Origin: Actinopolymorpha sp. NPDC004070
Lineage (GTDB): Bacteria > Actinomycetota > Actinomycetes > Propionibacteriales > Actinopolymorphaceae
DNA length: 9,533 nt
Assembly: GCF_040610475.1 (NCBI RefSeq)
Contig: NZ_JBEXMJ010000005.1
Span: 1 to 9,533, forward strand
Direction of reading: 5' to 3'
Part shown: one piece after another, positions 1-6,583 of the stretch
Layout: every line of letters begins with the position of its first letter
Numbering within the stretch: position 1 is the stretch's first letter
Program-made: the position numbers and the translations under genes
The notes under the pieces: model-generated
The model's database searches: none
What the model was told of the DNA's origin: nothing
The model's input: the letters and a program-made list of their open reading frames with translations, nothing else

Positions 1-165
1 GACCACGGCGGCCCAACAGACCTGAACAACGGCGTACTCCTGTGCCGCTACCACCACGTCACCGTCCACCACAAAGGATGGCAAGTCCGCATGGGCACCC
101 ACGGCCACCCCGAATACGTACCGCCGGAGTGGGTGGATCGACAGCAGAGAATCCTCCGCCCATGA
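1..165 (+). CDS. HNH endonuclease, C-terminal end (DUF222/13E12 type), partial
   Basis: Frame 1 is open from the first base to a TGA at 163-165 and encodes the last 54 residues of a longer protein. It starts D-H-G-G-P-T-D-L-N-N-G and continues with L-L-C-R-Y-H-H, then V-H-H-K-G-W, and ends P-P-E-W-V-D-R-Q-Q-R. The order GG-T-x-L-x-N, LCRxHH, H-x-x-GW is the C-terminal half of the HNH nuclease motif found at the end of actinobacterial DUF222 (13E12 repeat) proteins; the two histidines and the cysteine belong to the metal-binding fold. The N-terminal DUF222 region lies outside the window, so that assignment is inferred from the HNH tail alone. These genes are multicopy in many actinobacteria and their role is poorly defined. 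The next gene starts 83 bases downstream on the same strand. Confidence 0.85.
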   Translation, partial: DHGGPTDLNNGVLLCRYHHVTVHHKGWQVRMGTHGHPEYVPPEWVDRQQRILRP

Positions 166-185
166 GGGCAAGGTGATCGGCCTCC

Positions 186-220
186 GGCCGGGACCGCTCA
201 GCCCGTCGGCCAATTCTGTT
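186..220 (+). terminator. possible terminator hairpin after the HNH gene
   Basis: GGCCGGG at 186-192 can pair with CCC..CGGCC at 202-211, leaving two bases bulged and a 9-base loop. The stem is followed by a mildly AT-rich run, AATTCTGTT, at 212-220. This would suit a weak intrinsic terminator between the HNH and exonuclease genes. The stem is imperfect and G/C palindromes are common here by chance, so the call is tentative. Confidence 0.3.
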
Positions 221-227
221 CAGCCCT

Positions 228-241
228 CTCGACGATCGAGG
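228..241 (+). promoter_or_regulatory. palindrome overlapping the exonuclease ribosome binding site
   Basis: CTCGA at 228-232 and TCGAG at 236-240 form a perfect inverted repeat around CGA. GAGG at 238-241 is the likely Shine-Dalgarno sequence, seven bases before the ATG at 249. The palindrome could be an operator or a small hairpin that masks the ribosome binding site, but it is short enough to be chance. I see no convincing -10/-35 pair between 166 and 248. Confidence 0.25.
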
Positions 242-248
242 TCACACG

Positions 249-947
249 ATGTCAGTACCGAACCCGACCCACCTTTCCGGCCAGAGCACGACGGAGCCTG
301 CTGACAAAGCACCGCTGGTGTTCTGTGACACCGAGACCGACGGCCTGGCCAGTCCGTGGGCGCCCGGTGGCCGGCGCGTCTGGGAGATCGCCGCGATCCG
401 GCGCGAGCCGGACGGACGCGAGCATCAGTTCCATGCGTTCGTCCGGCTCGACGAACTCGGTTTCGACGTCGACGACCCGGGCGAGGTACGGCGCCGGTCG
501 CTGGATGTCGGCGGGTTCTACCAGCGGCACCCGCAACTCGTGGGAAGCCCCGTCGCGGCCGACCACCTGAACGTCGTCAGCTACCAGACCGCGGCCGCCG
601 GGCTGCTCGATCTCTTCGCCGGGCGAGCGGTCATGGTCGGCGTGGTCCCGTCGTTCGACGCCGAGAGTTTCCGGCACCTCCTGCACGCCACCGGGTTGAT
701 GCCGGCAGACGCCATCGCGCCGGACCCGACGAAATCGGAGCCCATGTCCTCACCGTGGCGAGGCCGGCTCGTCTGCGTGTGGAGCATGGTCGCCGGAAGG
801 ACCGGGGTTCCGACGTACGCCCTGGACCGGGCTGTGGTGCAGCACCACCTCGGCATCGATCCCGCTCACTACGCGCACCACACCGCGATGGGCGACGCCA
901 GGTGGGCCCGCGACGTGCACGACGCCGTGCTCGGCTTGTGCCGGTAG
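249..947 (+). CDS. DEDDh-type 3'-5' exonuclease (DnaQ-like)
   Basis: This 232-residue protein carries the three motifs of DnaQ-like 3'-5' exonucleases. ExoI is F-C-D-T-E-T-D-G-L with D27 and E29. ExoII is P-S-F-D-A-E-S-F with D137. ExoIII is H-T-A-M-G-D with H211 and D216, the HxAxxD form that defines the DEDDh class. These four acidic residues bind two metal ions, and the histidine activates the water. The protein appears to be a single exonuclease domain with a disordered N-terminus of about 20 residues. It has no polymerase, BRCT or helicase part, so it is a stand-alone nuclease and not the proofreading subunit by context. The ATG at 249 has GAGG at 238-241. Substrate is unknown: DNA repair trimming, RNA processing (oligoribonuclease-like) and proofreading are all open. 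The stop lies 44 bases from the convergent regulator's stop. No partner gene is evident nearby. Confidence 0.88.
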   Translation: MSVPNPTHLSGQSTTEPADKAPLVFCDTETDGLASPWAPGGRRVWEIAAIRREPDGREHQFHAFVRLDELGFDVDDPGEVRRRSLDVGGFYQRHPQLVGSPVAADHLNVVSYQTAAAGLLDLFAGRAVMVGVVPSFDAESFRHLLHATGLMPADAIAPDPTKSEPMSSPWRGRLVCVWSMVAGRTGVPTYALDRAVVQHHLGIDPAHYAHHTAMGDARWARDVHDAVLGLCR

Positions 948-991
948 CCGGACCAGGCTCACCGGCCGACGACACCGGCGCACAGTCAACC

Positions 992-3712
992 TCAGCGCAG
1001 GGCGCCGGCGACCTCGGTGCGCGACGTCAACTCCAGCTTGCGCAGGATGTTGGACACGTGGATGGCGGCGGTCTTCGGCGAGATGTACAGCCGGCGGGCC
1101 AGCTCGGCGTTCGTCAGCCCGTCGGCGACGAGCAGGGCGACCTCGCGTTCGCGCCGGGTGAGGGTGCCGACGCCGGTGACGGCCTCCGGGGCCGCGTCGG
1201 CGGCCGCCGCCAGCCCCAGCTGGTCGCGCAGACGTTCCAGCTGGACCACCCGCCATCCTCTCCACCTGGCCAGCAGGTCGGAGGCCGCATCGACGTGGCG
1301 CCGCGCCGCGTCCCGGCCACCGGATCCCGACGCCAGCAGGCTCCGCGCCGCACCGAGGTGGGCGGTGGCCCGGACGTACCCCGGAAGGAAGTGCGAGTCG
1401 GTCACCGCGCGGTAGCCGGCCAGCGCGGCAGGAAGGTCGCCGCGGGCCTCCGCCACCTGGGCCTCGACCAGCGTCCGGCTGTCGTCCCACAGGTCGGCGT
1501 CGAGCAGGTCGTGCACCAGTTTCTCCAGCCTGGCAAGGGGAAGTCCCACCTGCACCGCGGCCGAGACCAGGTCGTGGGCCTGCGACGCGCTGCGCCAGCC
1601 CTGCTCCGCCAGCGCGGCATGTACGTCGTCCAGACTCCGCTCGGCCGCCACCAGGTCGCCGCGCCGGCAGGTCAGGTGGAAGGTCAGCGCCGGCACCGTC
1701 AGCCCCCGGACACCCACGGCGGTGCGGAGTTCTGTGATCAGCTCCTCGACGCGGTCCAGCTCACCCGCCTCGAGATACAGCCCGGCCAGGAAGACCGCGT
1801 GGTACTCGGCGCGCCGTCCCCGCAGCTCGTACCCGCGTTCGCGGTCGCGGCCGTGTTCGAGCGCGGTGATCGCCGTACCGATGTCCCCCGACCGCATCGC
1901 CAACCGAGCCTTGCCCTGGTAGTACGCCGCGACGGCGAGCTTCTCGAACCCCGCCCGCTCGGCGGCGGCCCGCATGCGTTCCAGCATCTCGGCGTGCTGG
2001 ACCGGGCCTGGCGGCGGCGCCTCCTGGACGAGGTTGTTCAGCGCCCGGGCCGCGAGTACCCACTCCCCGAGCTCCTCGGCCTGGTCGACCACCCCGGACA
2101 GCAACTGCCAGCCCTCCTGGCTGGTGCTCCACTGCTCGGTCAGGGCCATGCCCTTCTCCACCAGGGCAGCCAGCCGGACGCGCGGCATGTCGAACTTCTC
2201 CGCCAGTGTCACGGCCCGGTCCGCCCACTCCACGGCGTGGTCGAAACGGTCCCGCAGCGTGCACGACTGCGCCACTGCGATCATCGCCCGGGCCTGGTCC
2301 GTGCCCGGCTGCAGCCGGTCGATCAGCCGTTTGATCCCGTCGGTGAGTTCCTCCACCTCGGCGGGCCGGTCGGTCTCCCAGGCCAGCCGGATCAGCAGGT
2401 AGTGGGCGTCGGCGCTCTCCCGTGCGGTGGTGGCGTTGTCGCGCCAGCGGCGGGCGTACTTCTGCGCGTCCTCGACCAGCCCGGCCAGCCAGGCGGCCTG
2501 GGCAGCGGCGGCCAGCAGCGGGACGTCGTCGCAGGCCTCGTCCAGCCCCATCTCGGCCAGCCGCAGCGCCTGGTAAGCCGAACCGATGGAGAGGTACGAC
2601 GCGGCACCTCGCCGGGCGGCGTCCAGCATCTCGTCGTACCGCCCGGCCGCCCGGGCGTGCCCGGCGACCATCGCCGGATCGGAGCCACCGGCCGCGAGCA
2701 GCGCCTCCAGCGCGGCCTCGTGCAGCCGGCGTTGCTGCCGCCCGAGCAGCCGACCGGCGATCGCCTCTCGCACCAGCGAGTGCCGGAACCGGAACTCGTC
2801 CTCGCCGGCCTCGACCAGGACGCCGCACACGACCAGCTCCCGCAGCGCGGCGATGAGCTCGTTCTCTCCGGTGCCGGTGACGGCGGCGAGCAGGTCGAAC
2901 GGCACCCGCAGGCCGAGCACGGCGGCGGCCTCGGCGATCGCGACGACCGAGGGCTCCAGGTCGTCCACCTGCTGGCGGAGCACCTCCGCGAGGCTCCACG
3001 GCAGCGGCTGGTCGGCGAGGTCGTCCAGGCAGGCGTCCTCGTGGCCGCGCAGAAGCTCCTCGATGAAGAACGGGTTGCCGCCGGTGCGCTGGTGCATAGC
3101 GGCGATCACCCGGAACGGCGCGGGCATGCCGATGATCGCGGCGACCAGGGCCGCGGTCTCGGACTCGCTGAGGCGTTCCAGGGAGACGCGGTGGACGGGC
3201 TGGCGGCGTTCCAGCCGGGCCAGCAGGCCGGCGACGGGGTGCCTGCTGGTGACCTCCTCGGGCCGGTAGGTGCCGATCAGCAGCCGGGGACCGTCCTGGT
3301 CGGCGAGGCGTTCGAACAACGCCGCGCTCTCGGAGTCGGCCCAGTGCAGGTCCTCGAACACCAGCACGGCCGGTCTGCCGCCCACCAGGTCGGCGACCAG
3401 GGCGAGGCCCGCGTGCAGGCGTTCGACGGGGCTGCGGGTGGGGTCGGCGACGACCGCCCGCAGCTTCTCGTCGGCGGGGCGCCCGGACGGCCGGCCGTCC
3501 AGCGCGTCCAGGAGCACTTCGTACGGACGGGACAGGGAGCCGGGCACGGCGTTGCCGACCAGGACCTCGACGCCGGGGCCCACCGTCGCCAGGAACTCCT
3601 GGATCAGGCGGGTCTTGCCGAGCCCGGGCTCCCCGGCCACGAGGGCCACCTGGGCGTGGTGGGAGGTCGCGAGCTGGACGAGTGTGCGCAGCTCGCGATC
3701 CCGTCCCACCAT
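992..3712 (-). CDS. LAL-family LuxR transcriptional regulator (AAA ATPase + HTH)
   Basis: A 906-residue regulator with MalT/LAL architecture, counted from the ATG at 3712. It opens M-V-G-R-D-R-E, the usual N-terminus of the ATPase domain. Walker A is G-E-P-G-L-G-K-T at residues 27-34, Walker B is V-L-V-F-E-D-L-H-W-A-D at 116-126, and G-N-P-F-F-I-E-E-L-L at 212-221 is typical of this STAND-like ATPase group. The middle is alpha-helical and alanine-rich, as expected for TPR-like repeats that sense a ligand or partner. The last 56 residues (851-906) are a LuxR/FixJ HTH: L-T-R-R-E-R-E-V, then G-L-T-N-A-E-L-A-R-R-L, then the recognition helix with S-P-K-T-A-A-I-H-V-S-N-I-L-R-K-L. There is no response-regulator receiver domain. 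A GTG at 3745 would add 11 residues. ATG 3712 is preferred because it overlaps the upstream stop as TGATG and the conserved domain begins directly after it. The inducer and target genes are unknown; the nearby GH65 pair is one candidate target. Confidence 0.92.
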   Translation of the reverse strand: MVGRDRELRTLVQLATSHHAQVALVAGEPGLGKTRLIQEFLATVGPGVEVLVGNAVPGSLSRPYEVLLDALDGRPSGRPADEKLRAVVADPTRSPVERLHAGLALVADLVGGRPAVLVFEDLHWADSESAALFERLADQDGPRLLIGTYRPEEVTSRHPVAGLLARLERRQPVHRVSLERLSESETAALVAAIIGMPAPFRVIAAMHQRTGGNPFFIEELLRGHEDACLDDLADQPLPWSLAEVLRQQVDDLEPSVVAIAEAAAVLGLRVPFDLLAAVTGTGENELIAALRELVVCGVLVEAGEDEFRFRHSLVREAIAGRLLGRQQRRLHEAALEALLAAGGSDPAMVAGHARAAGRYDEMLDAARRGAASYLSIGSAYQALRLAEMGLDEACDDVPLLAAAAQAAWLAGLVEDAQKYARRWRDNATTARESADAHYLLIRLAWETDRPAEVEELTDGIKRLIDRLQPGTDQARAMIAVAQSCTLRDRFDHAVEWADRAVTLAEKFDMPRVRLAALVEKGMALTEQWSTSQEGWQLLSGVVDQAEELGEWVLAARALNNLVQEAPPPGPVQHAEMLERMRAAAERAGFEKLAVAAYYQGKARLAMRSGDIGTAITALEHGRDRERGYELRGRRAEYHAVFLAGLYLEAGELDRVEELITELRTAVGVRGLTVPALTFHLTCRRGDLVAAERSLDDVHAALAEQGWRSASQAHDLVSAAVQVGLPLARLEKLVHDLLDADLWDDSRTLVEAQVAEARGDLPAALAGYRAVTDSHFLPGYVRATAHLGAARSLLASGSGGRDAARRHVDAASDLLARWRGWRVVQLERLRDQLGLAAAADAAPEAVTGVGTLTRREREVALLVADGLTNAELARRLYISPKTAAIHVSNILRKLELTSRTEVAGALR

Positions 3713-3984
3713 CACCTGACTGGCCCCGCCACGAACTTTGCGCACCCCGCCAAGTTACCCGCAGGCCGCGGGCTGGGAGGGGGGCTGGTTCGTACGCCGG
3801 GATGGCCACCGGCACCGTCGGCGTCGTTCGGACCGGAACGCTCGGCGCCGGTCGTGGGACGCCGGCGGGCGAGCGCCCGGCGGTAGCCACGAGCCAGGGA
3901 GAACCGGTTGAACCGCTCGGCCCGGTCGAGCAGGTCCTGCTGGTGCTGCCTGGCCAGCTCCTGAGTGACGTAAGGATTGAACAT
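3712..3984 (-). CDS. small basic hypothetical protein coupled to the LAL regulator
   Basis: A 90-residue ORF starting at ATG 3984 with GAGGA seven bases upstream, a good ribosome binding site. A GTG at 4002 would add six codons, but the binding site would then lie inside the gene. The N-terminal 40 residues are well-formed: M-F-N-P-Y-V-T-Q-E-L-A-R-Q-H-Q-Q-D-L-L, then D-R-A-E-R-F-N-R-F, then an arginine/alanine-rich helix. From memory, short proteins with an N-P-Y-x-T-x-E-L-A/H-Q start are common hypothetical ORFs in actinobacteria, with no known function. The second half is rich in Pro, Gly, Arg and Ser and looks disordered. No signal peptide or membrane segment is seen. The TGA at 3714-3712 shares its A with the regulator's ATG, which suggests translational coupling and possibly a joint role. 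That role is inference from position only. Confidence 0.72.
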   Translation of the reverse strand: MFNPYVTQELARQHQQDLLDRAERFNRFSLARGYRRALARRRPTTGAERSGPNDADGAGGHPGVRTSPPPSPRPAGNLAGCAKFVAGPVR

Positions 3985-4004
3985 CGTGGTGTCCTCTCGC
4001 ACCT

Positions 4005-4032
4005 TCCGGACTGTCCGGATCGGTGTGACACC
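4005..4032 (-). promoter_or_regulatory. palindrome pair upstream of the small gene and LAL regulator
   Basis: Two palindromic elements lie 20 to 48 bases upstream of the small gene's ATG. TCCGGA occurs twice, at 4005-4010 and 4014-4019, separated by CTG. A perfect 11-base palindrome, GGTGT-G-ACACC, is at 4022-4032. This position suits an operator or a 5' leader element controlling the small gene and regulator. I cannot pick a convincing -10/-35 pair on the minus strand between 3985 and 4090. Confidence 0.4.
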
Positions 4033-4090
4033 ATCCTCGTTCGGTAAGGGCCGGGAGCCATCGGCACCGATTACCTATCTTGGCGCCGCA

Positions 4091-4161
4091 GGGGATACCT
4101 AGAGACCGGCCGGACCCACCTAGGCGGGTCCGGCGGCCGGTCGGTGGATCTAGGTATCCCC
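4091..4161. repeat. 71-base nested inverted repeat between the GH65 and small genes
   Basis: The outer arms are a perfect 13-base inverted repeat, GGGGATACCTAGA at 4091-4103 and its complement at 4149-4161. The inner arms pair GACCGGCCGGACCC at 4104-4117 with 4126-4142, with three extra bases bulged on the right arm. The loop is 4118-4125 and contains the palindrome CCTAGG. Six unpaired bases (4143-4148) separate the inner and outer stems on one side. In RNA this would be a very stable hairpin and could terminate the HAD-GH65 transcript about 30 bases after its stop. There is no U-run after it on the minus strand. As DNA, the symmetric arms with TACCTAG could bind a dimeric regulator. Terminator and operator roles are both possible. 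Confidence 0.75.
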
Positions 4162-4195
4162 CGTCCGGATCCCTACGTCTGCGTCCGGATCCCTA
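4162..4195. repeat. 14-base direct repeat with 20-base period at the GH65 stop
   Basis: CGTCCGGATCCCTA occurs at 4162-4175 and again at 4182-4195, exactly 20 bases apart, or about two helical turns. The second copy contains the GH65 stop codon (TAG on the minus strand at 4195-4193). The 9-mer GTCCGGATC occurs a third time at 4013-4021, near the small gene. The core resembles the arm of the adjacent inverted repeat (GGATCCCTAG against GGATACCTAG), so all these copies may be sites for one DNA-binding protein. Confidence 0.6.
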
Positions 4196-6583
4196 GGACC
4201 AGGTCTGGCGGCGGTGTGCCGGCTCCCGGCCGGGTGGCTGCCGGGGCCTCGGGTGCGAGGGCGGCGGCGGGATCGGCAGGGTGCGGCGTTCACCGGCGCG
4301 CAGCGTGAACGGCTCGCCGTGGTGGGACGTCGACAGCTCCTGACCCGTCAACAGCTCGTACGTCGCCTCGCCGGAGGTGATCCGTACGCCGATCTGGCCG
4401 TCGCGCACACACATCCGGAACGCGATGCCGGTGAGCTCCTCCGGCAGCCGGGGCGCGAAGGTCAGCTGCCCGTCGTGGTCGCGCATCCCGCCGAAGCCCG
4501 CGATCGTCGCGATCCACGCACCCGCCAGGGACGCGATGTGCAGGCCGTTGTGGACGTTGCCGTGCAGGTCGTGCAGGTCCGCCAGGGCCGCCTCGGCGAG
4601 GTAGTCGTAGGCGAGTTCGAGGTGGCCGCACTCGGCGGCGAGCACCGACTGGGTGCTGGCCGACAGCGAGGAGTCCCGCACGGTGAGCCGCTCGTAGTAG
4701 GCGAAGTTGCGGGCCTTCTCCTCGGGCGTGAACGCGTCGCCACGCAGGTGCATCGCGAGCACCAGGTCGGCCTGCTTGACGACCTGCTTGCGGTACAGGT
4801 CGAAGTACGGGTAGTGCAGCAGCATCGGGTAGTGGTCGGGCGGGGTGGAGGCGAAGTCCCAGACGGCGTGGTCGGTGAACTCCTCCGACTGCTCGTGCAC
4901 GTCGAGGGACTCGTCGTAGGGCACCACCATCCGGTGCGCGGCGTCGCGCCAGCGCGCCGTCTCCTCCTCGTCGACATCGAGCGCCCGGGCGATGTCGGGA
5001 TGCCGCTCGCAGTGCGCGGCGGCCGTCCGGAGGTTCCGCTGCGCCATCAGGTTGGTGAAGACGTTGTTGTCCGCGATCGCGCTGTACTCGTCCGGGCCGG
5101 TCACCCCGTCGATCCGGAAGCCGGCGTGCACGTCGTGGTGGCCGAGCGACATCCACAGCCGGGCGGTCTCCACCAGGAGTTCGATGCCGTACGCGCGTTC
5201 GAAGTCCTCATCGCCCGTCACCGCGAGATAGCGCGCAACCGCGTCGGCGATGTCGGCGTTGACGTGGAACGCCGCGGTGCCGGCCGGCCAGTACCCCGAG
5301 CACTCCTGGCCGTCTATGGTCCGCCAGGGGAAGGCCGCGCCGGTCTGGCCGAGCTGGCGGGCCCGGGCGCGCGCCTTGTCCAGCGTGGAGTGCCGCCAGA
5401 CCAGTGCGTCTCGTACGGCGTCGGGCTGGGTGTAGGTGAGGACGGGCAGCACGAAGGACTCGGTGTCCCAGAACGCGTGCCCGTCGTAACCGGGCCCGGT
5501 GAGGCCCTTGGCCGGAATCGCCCGGGTCTCACCGCGCGCCCCGGCCTGGAGCACGTGGAACAACGCGAACCGCAGCGCCTGCTGGAGTTCGGCGTCCCCG
5601 TCGAGCTCGACGTCGGCGTGGGACCAGAAGTCGTCGAGGTAGGCGCGCTGCTCGTCCAGCAGTCCCTGCCAGCCGGTACGTAGCGCGCCGGCCAGGGCGG
5701 CGTCCACCTGCGCGTGCAGCGCCGGTGTGGACCGCTGGCTGGACCACCCGTAGGCGACGTACTTCGTCATCCGCAGCACGGTCCCGGGCGAGATCTGGGT
5801 GGCGATGGTCAGCCGGGCGAGGTCCTCCTCGGCCTGGATCTCCCGGCGCAGGTCGCACGCGGTGTCGAACTCGTGCTCCATCGCCGCGGCCATCCGCAGC
5901 TCCGAGCGACGGGTGTGGTGGGCGAGGACGGCATGGTCGCCCCGGGCCGTCACGAAGTCGGAGACCAGCGGGCGGTCCAGGGCGGCGGCCACCCGTGGGT
6001 CGCCACCGGCCGCCTCGACGGGCTCGTTGGCCAGCAGGTCCGACTGGAGTACGACGTTCAGCGGGCCGTCGAGGGCCTCCACCTCGTAGTGGATCGCGGT
6101 CACCGCGCGCTGGCTGAACGACACCAGCCGCTCGGAGCGGATGCGGACCCGCCGGCCGGTTGGCGAGACCCACTCGGTGACCCGGCGCAGCGTGCCGGAC
6201 CGGAAGTCCAGCGTGCGTTCGTGAAAGGGCGCCGCGCCGTAGCGCATGTCCAGCGGCTCGTCCTCGACCAGCAGCCGGATGATCTTGCCGTCGGTGACGT
6301 TGACGACGGTCTGGCCGTCCTCGGGGTAGCCGTAGCCTGCCTCGGCGTACGGCAGCGGCCGGCGCTCGAAGAAGCCGTTGAGGTAGGTGCCGGGCAGGCC
6401 GCGCGGCTCGCCCTCCTCGAAGGAGCCACGGATGCCGATGTGCCCGTTGGACAGGGCGAACGTCGACTCGGTCTGCTTCAGCGCCTCCAGGTCCAGCCCG
6501 CGCCAGCGCAGCTCCCACGGCGACACCTCGTAGCTCGGGCGCTCCTGCTGGAGGCGCTCGGTGTCGCGGGGGGTGGCGCTCAT
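4193..6583 (-). CDS. GH65 family glycoside phosphorylase (maltose/trehalose/kojibiose type)
   Basis: A 796-residue cytoplasmic enzyme of family GH65. Members use phosphate to split alpha-glucosides such as maltose, trehalose, kojibiose or nigerose with inversion, giving beta-glucose 1-phosphate; a few are hydrolases. The N-terminal beta-sandwich (about 20-290) has the family signature L-S-N-G-H-I-G-I-R-G. The (alpha/alpha)6 barrel carries A-F-W-D-T-E at 370-375, the catalytic loop G-V-T-G-P-D-E-Y with general acid E499, D-N-N at 505-507, and the phosphate-site motifs K-Q-A-D at 603-606 and H-G-N-V-H-N-G-L-H-I-A-S at 674-685. Full-length and intact. A proline/arginine-rich tail follows from about 770. 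The ATG overlaps the upstream HAD stop as ATGA, with AGGGGGA just upstream, so the two are co-translated. Substrate preference cannot be fixed from motifs. M. tuberculosis Rv3401 is the likely counterpart. Confidence 0.94.
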   Translation of the reverse strand: MSATPRDTERLQQERPSYEVSPWELRWRGLDLEALKQTESTFALSNGHIGIRGSFEEGEPRGLPGTYLNGFFERRPLPYAEAGYGYPEDGQTVVNVTDGKIIRLLVEDEPLDMRYGAAPFHERTLDFRSGTLRRVTEWVSPTGRRVRIRSERLVSFSQRAVTAIHYEVEALDGPLNVVLQSDLLANEPVEAAGGDPRVAAALDRPLVSDFVTARGDHAVLAHHTRRSELRMAAAMEHEFDTACDLRREIQAEEDLARLTIATQISPGTVLRMTKYVAYGWSSQRSTPALHAQVDAALAGALRTGWQGLLDEQRAYLDDFWSHADVELDGDAELQQALRFALFHVLQAGARGETRAIPAKGLTGPGYDGHAFWDTESFVLPVLTYTQPDAVRDALVWRHSTLDKARARARQLGQTGAAFPWRTIDGQECSGYWPAGTAAFHVNADIADAVARYLAVTGDEDFERAYGIELLVETARLWMSLGHHDVHAGFRIDGVTGPDEYSAIADNNVFTNLMAQRNLRTAAAHCERHPDIARALDVDEEETARWRDAAHRMVVPYDESLDVHEQSEEFTDHAVWDFASTPPDHYPMLLHYPYFDLYRKQVVKQADLVLAMHLRGDAFTPEEKARNFAYYERLTVRDSSLSASTQSVLAAECGHLELAYDYLAEAALADLHDLHGNVHNGLHIASLAGAWIATIAGFGGMRDHDGQLTFAPRLPEELTGIAFRMCVRDGQIGVRITSGEATYELLTGQELSTSHHGEPFTLRAGERRTLPIPPPPSHPRPRQPPGREPAHRRQTWS

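Noticed and set aside
940..966. Hairpin GCCGGT/ACCGGC as terminator between the exonuclease and LAL genes
   Set aside because: It has only six base pairs around a 15-base loop, overlaps the exonuclease stop and has no T-run. It is indistinguishable from chance G/C pairing.
1..1000. HNH tail plus DEDDh exonuclease as a two-nuclease defence module
   Set aside because: HNH/DUF222 genes are scattered in many copies in actinobacteria, the two genes are separated by a possible terminator, and no sensor, methylase or toxin-like partner is visible.
3713..3745. GTG 3745 as the start of the LAL regulator
   Set aside because: It would add 11 unremarkable residues and overlap the small gene by 34 bases. 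ATG 3712 overlaps the upstream stop by one base and directly precedes the conserved V-G-R-D-R-E. The GTG cannot be excluded.
356..3886. A 1176-residue open frame on the plus strand, antisense to the LAL regulator
   Set aside because: It is low-complexity (Arg/Pro/Gly/Ala/Gln), overlaps two well-supported genes and shows no family motif. Long antisense frames are normal in high-GC DNA.
4091..4103. GGGGATACC as a true MalT box
   Set aside because: It shares the GGGGAT start of the E. coli MalT box but not the rest, and enterobacterial sites need not apply to an actinobacterial LAL protein. Kept only as part of the repeat motif.
4214..5683. A 489-residue plus-strand frame antisense to GH65
   Set aside because: It mirrors the codon structure of GH65, which has complete catalytic motifs, and has no recognisable domain of its own.
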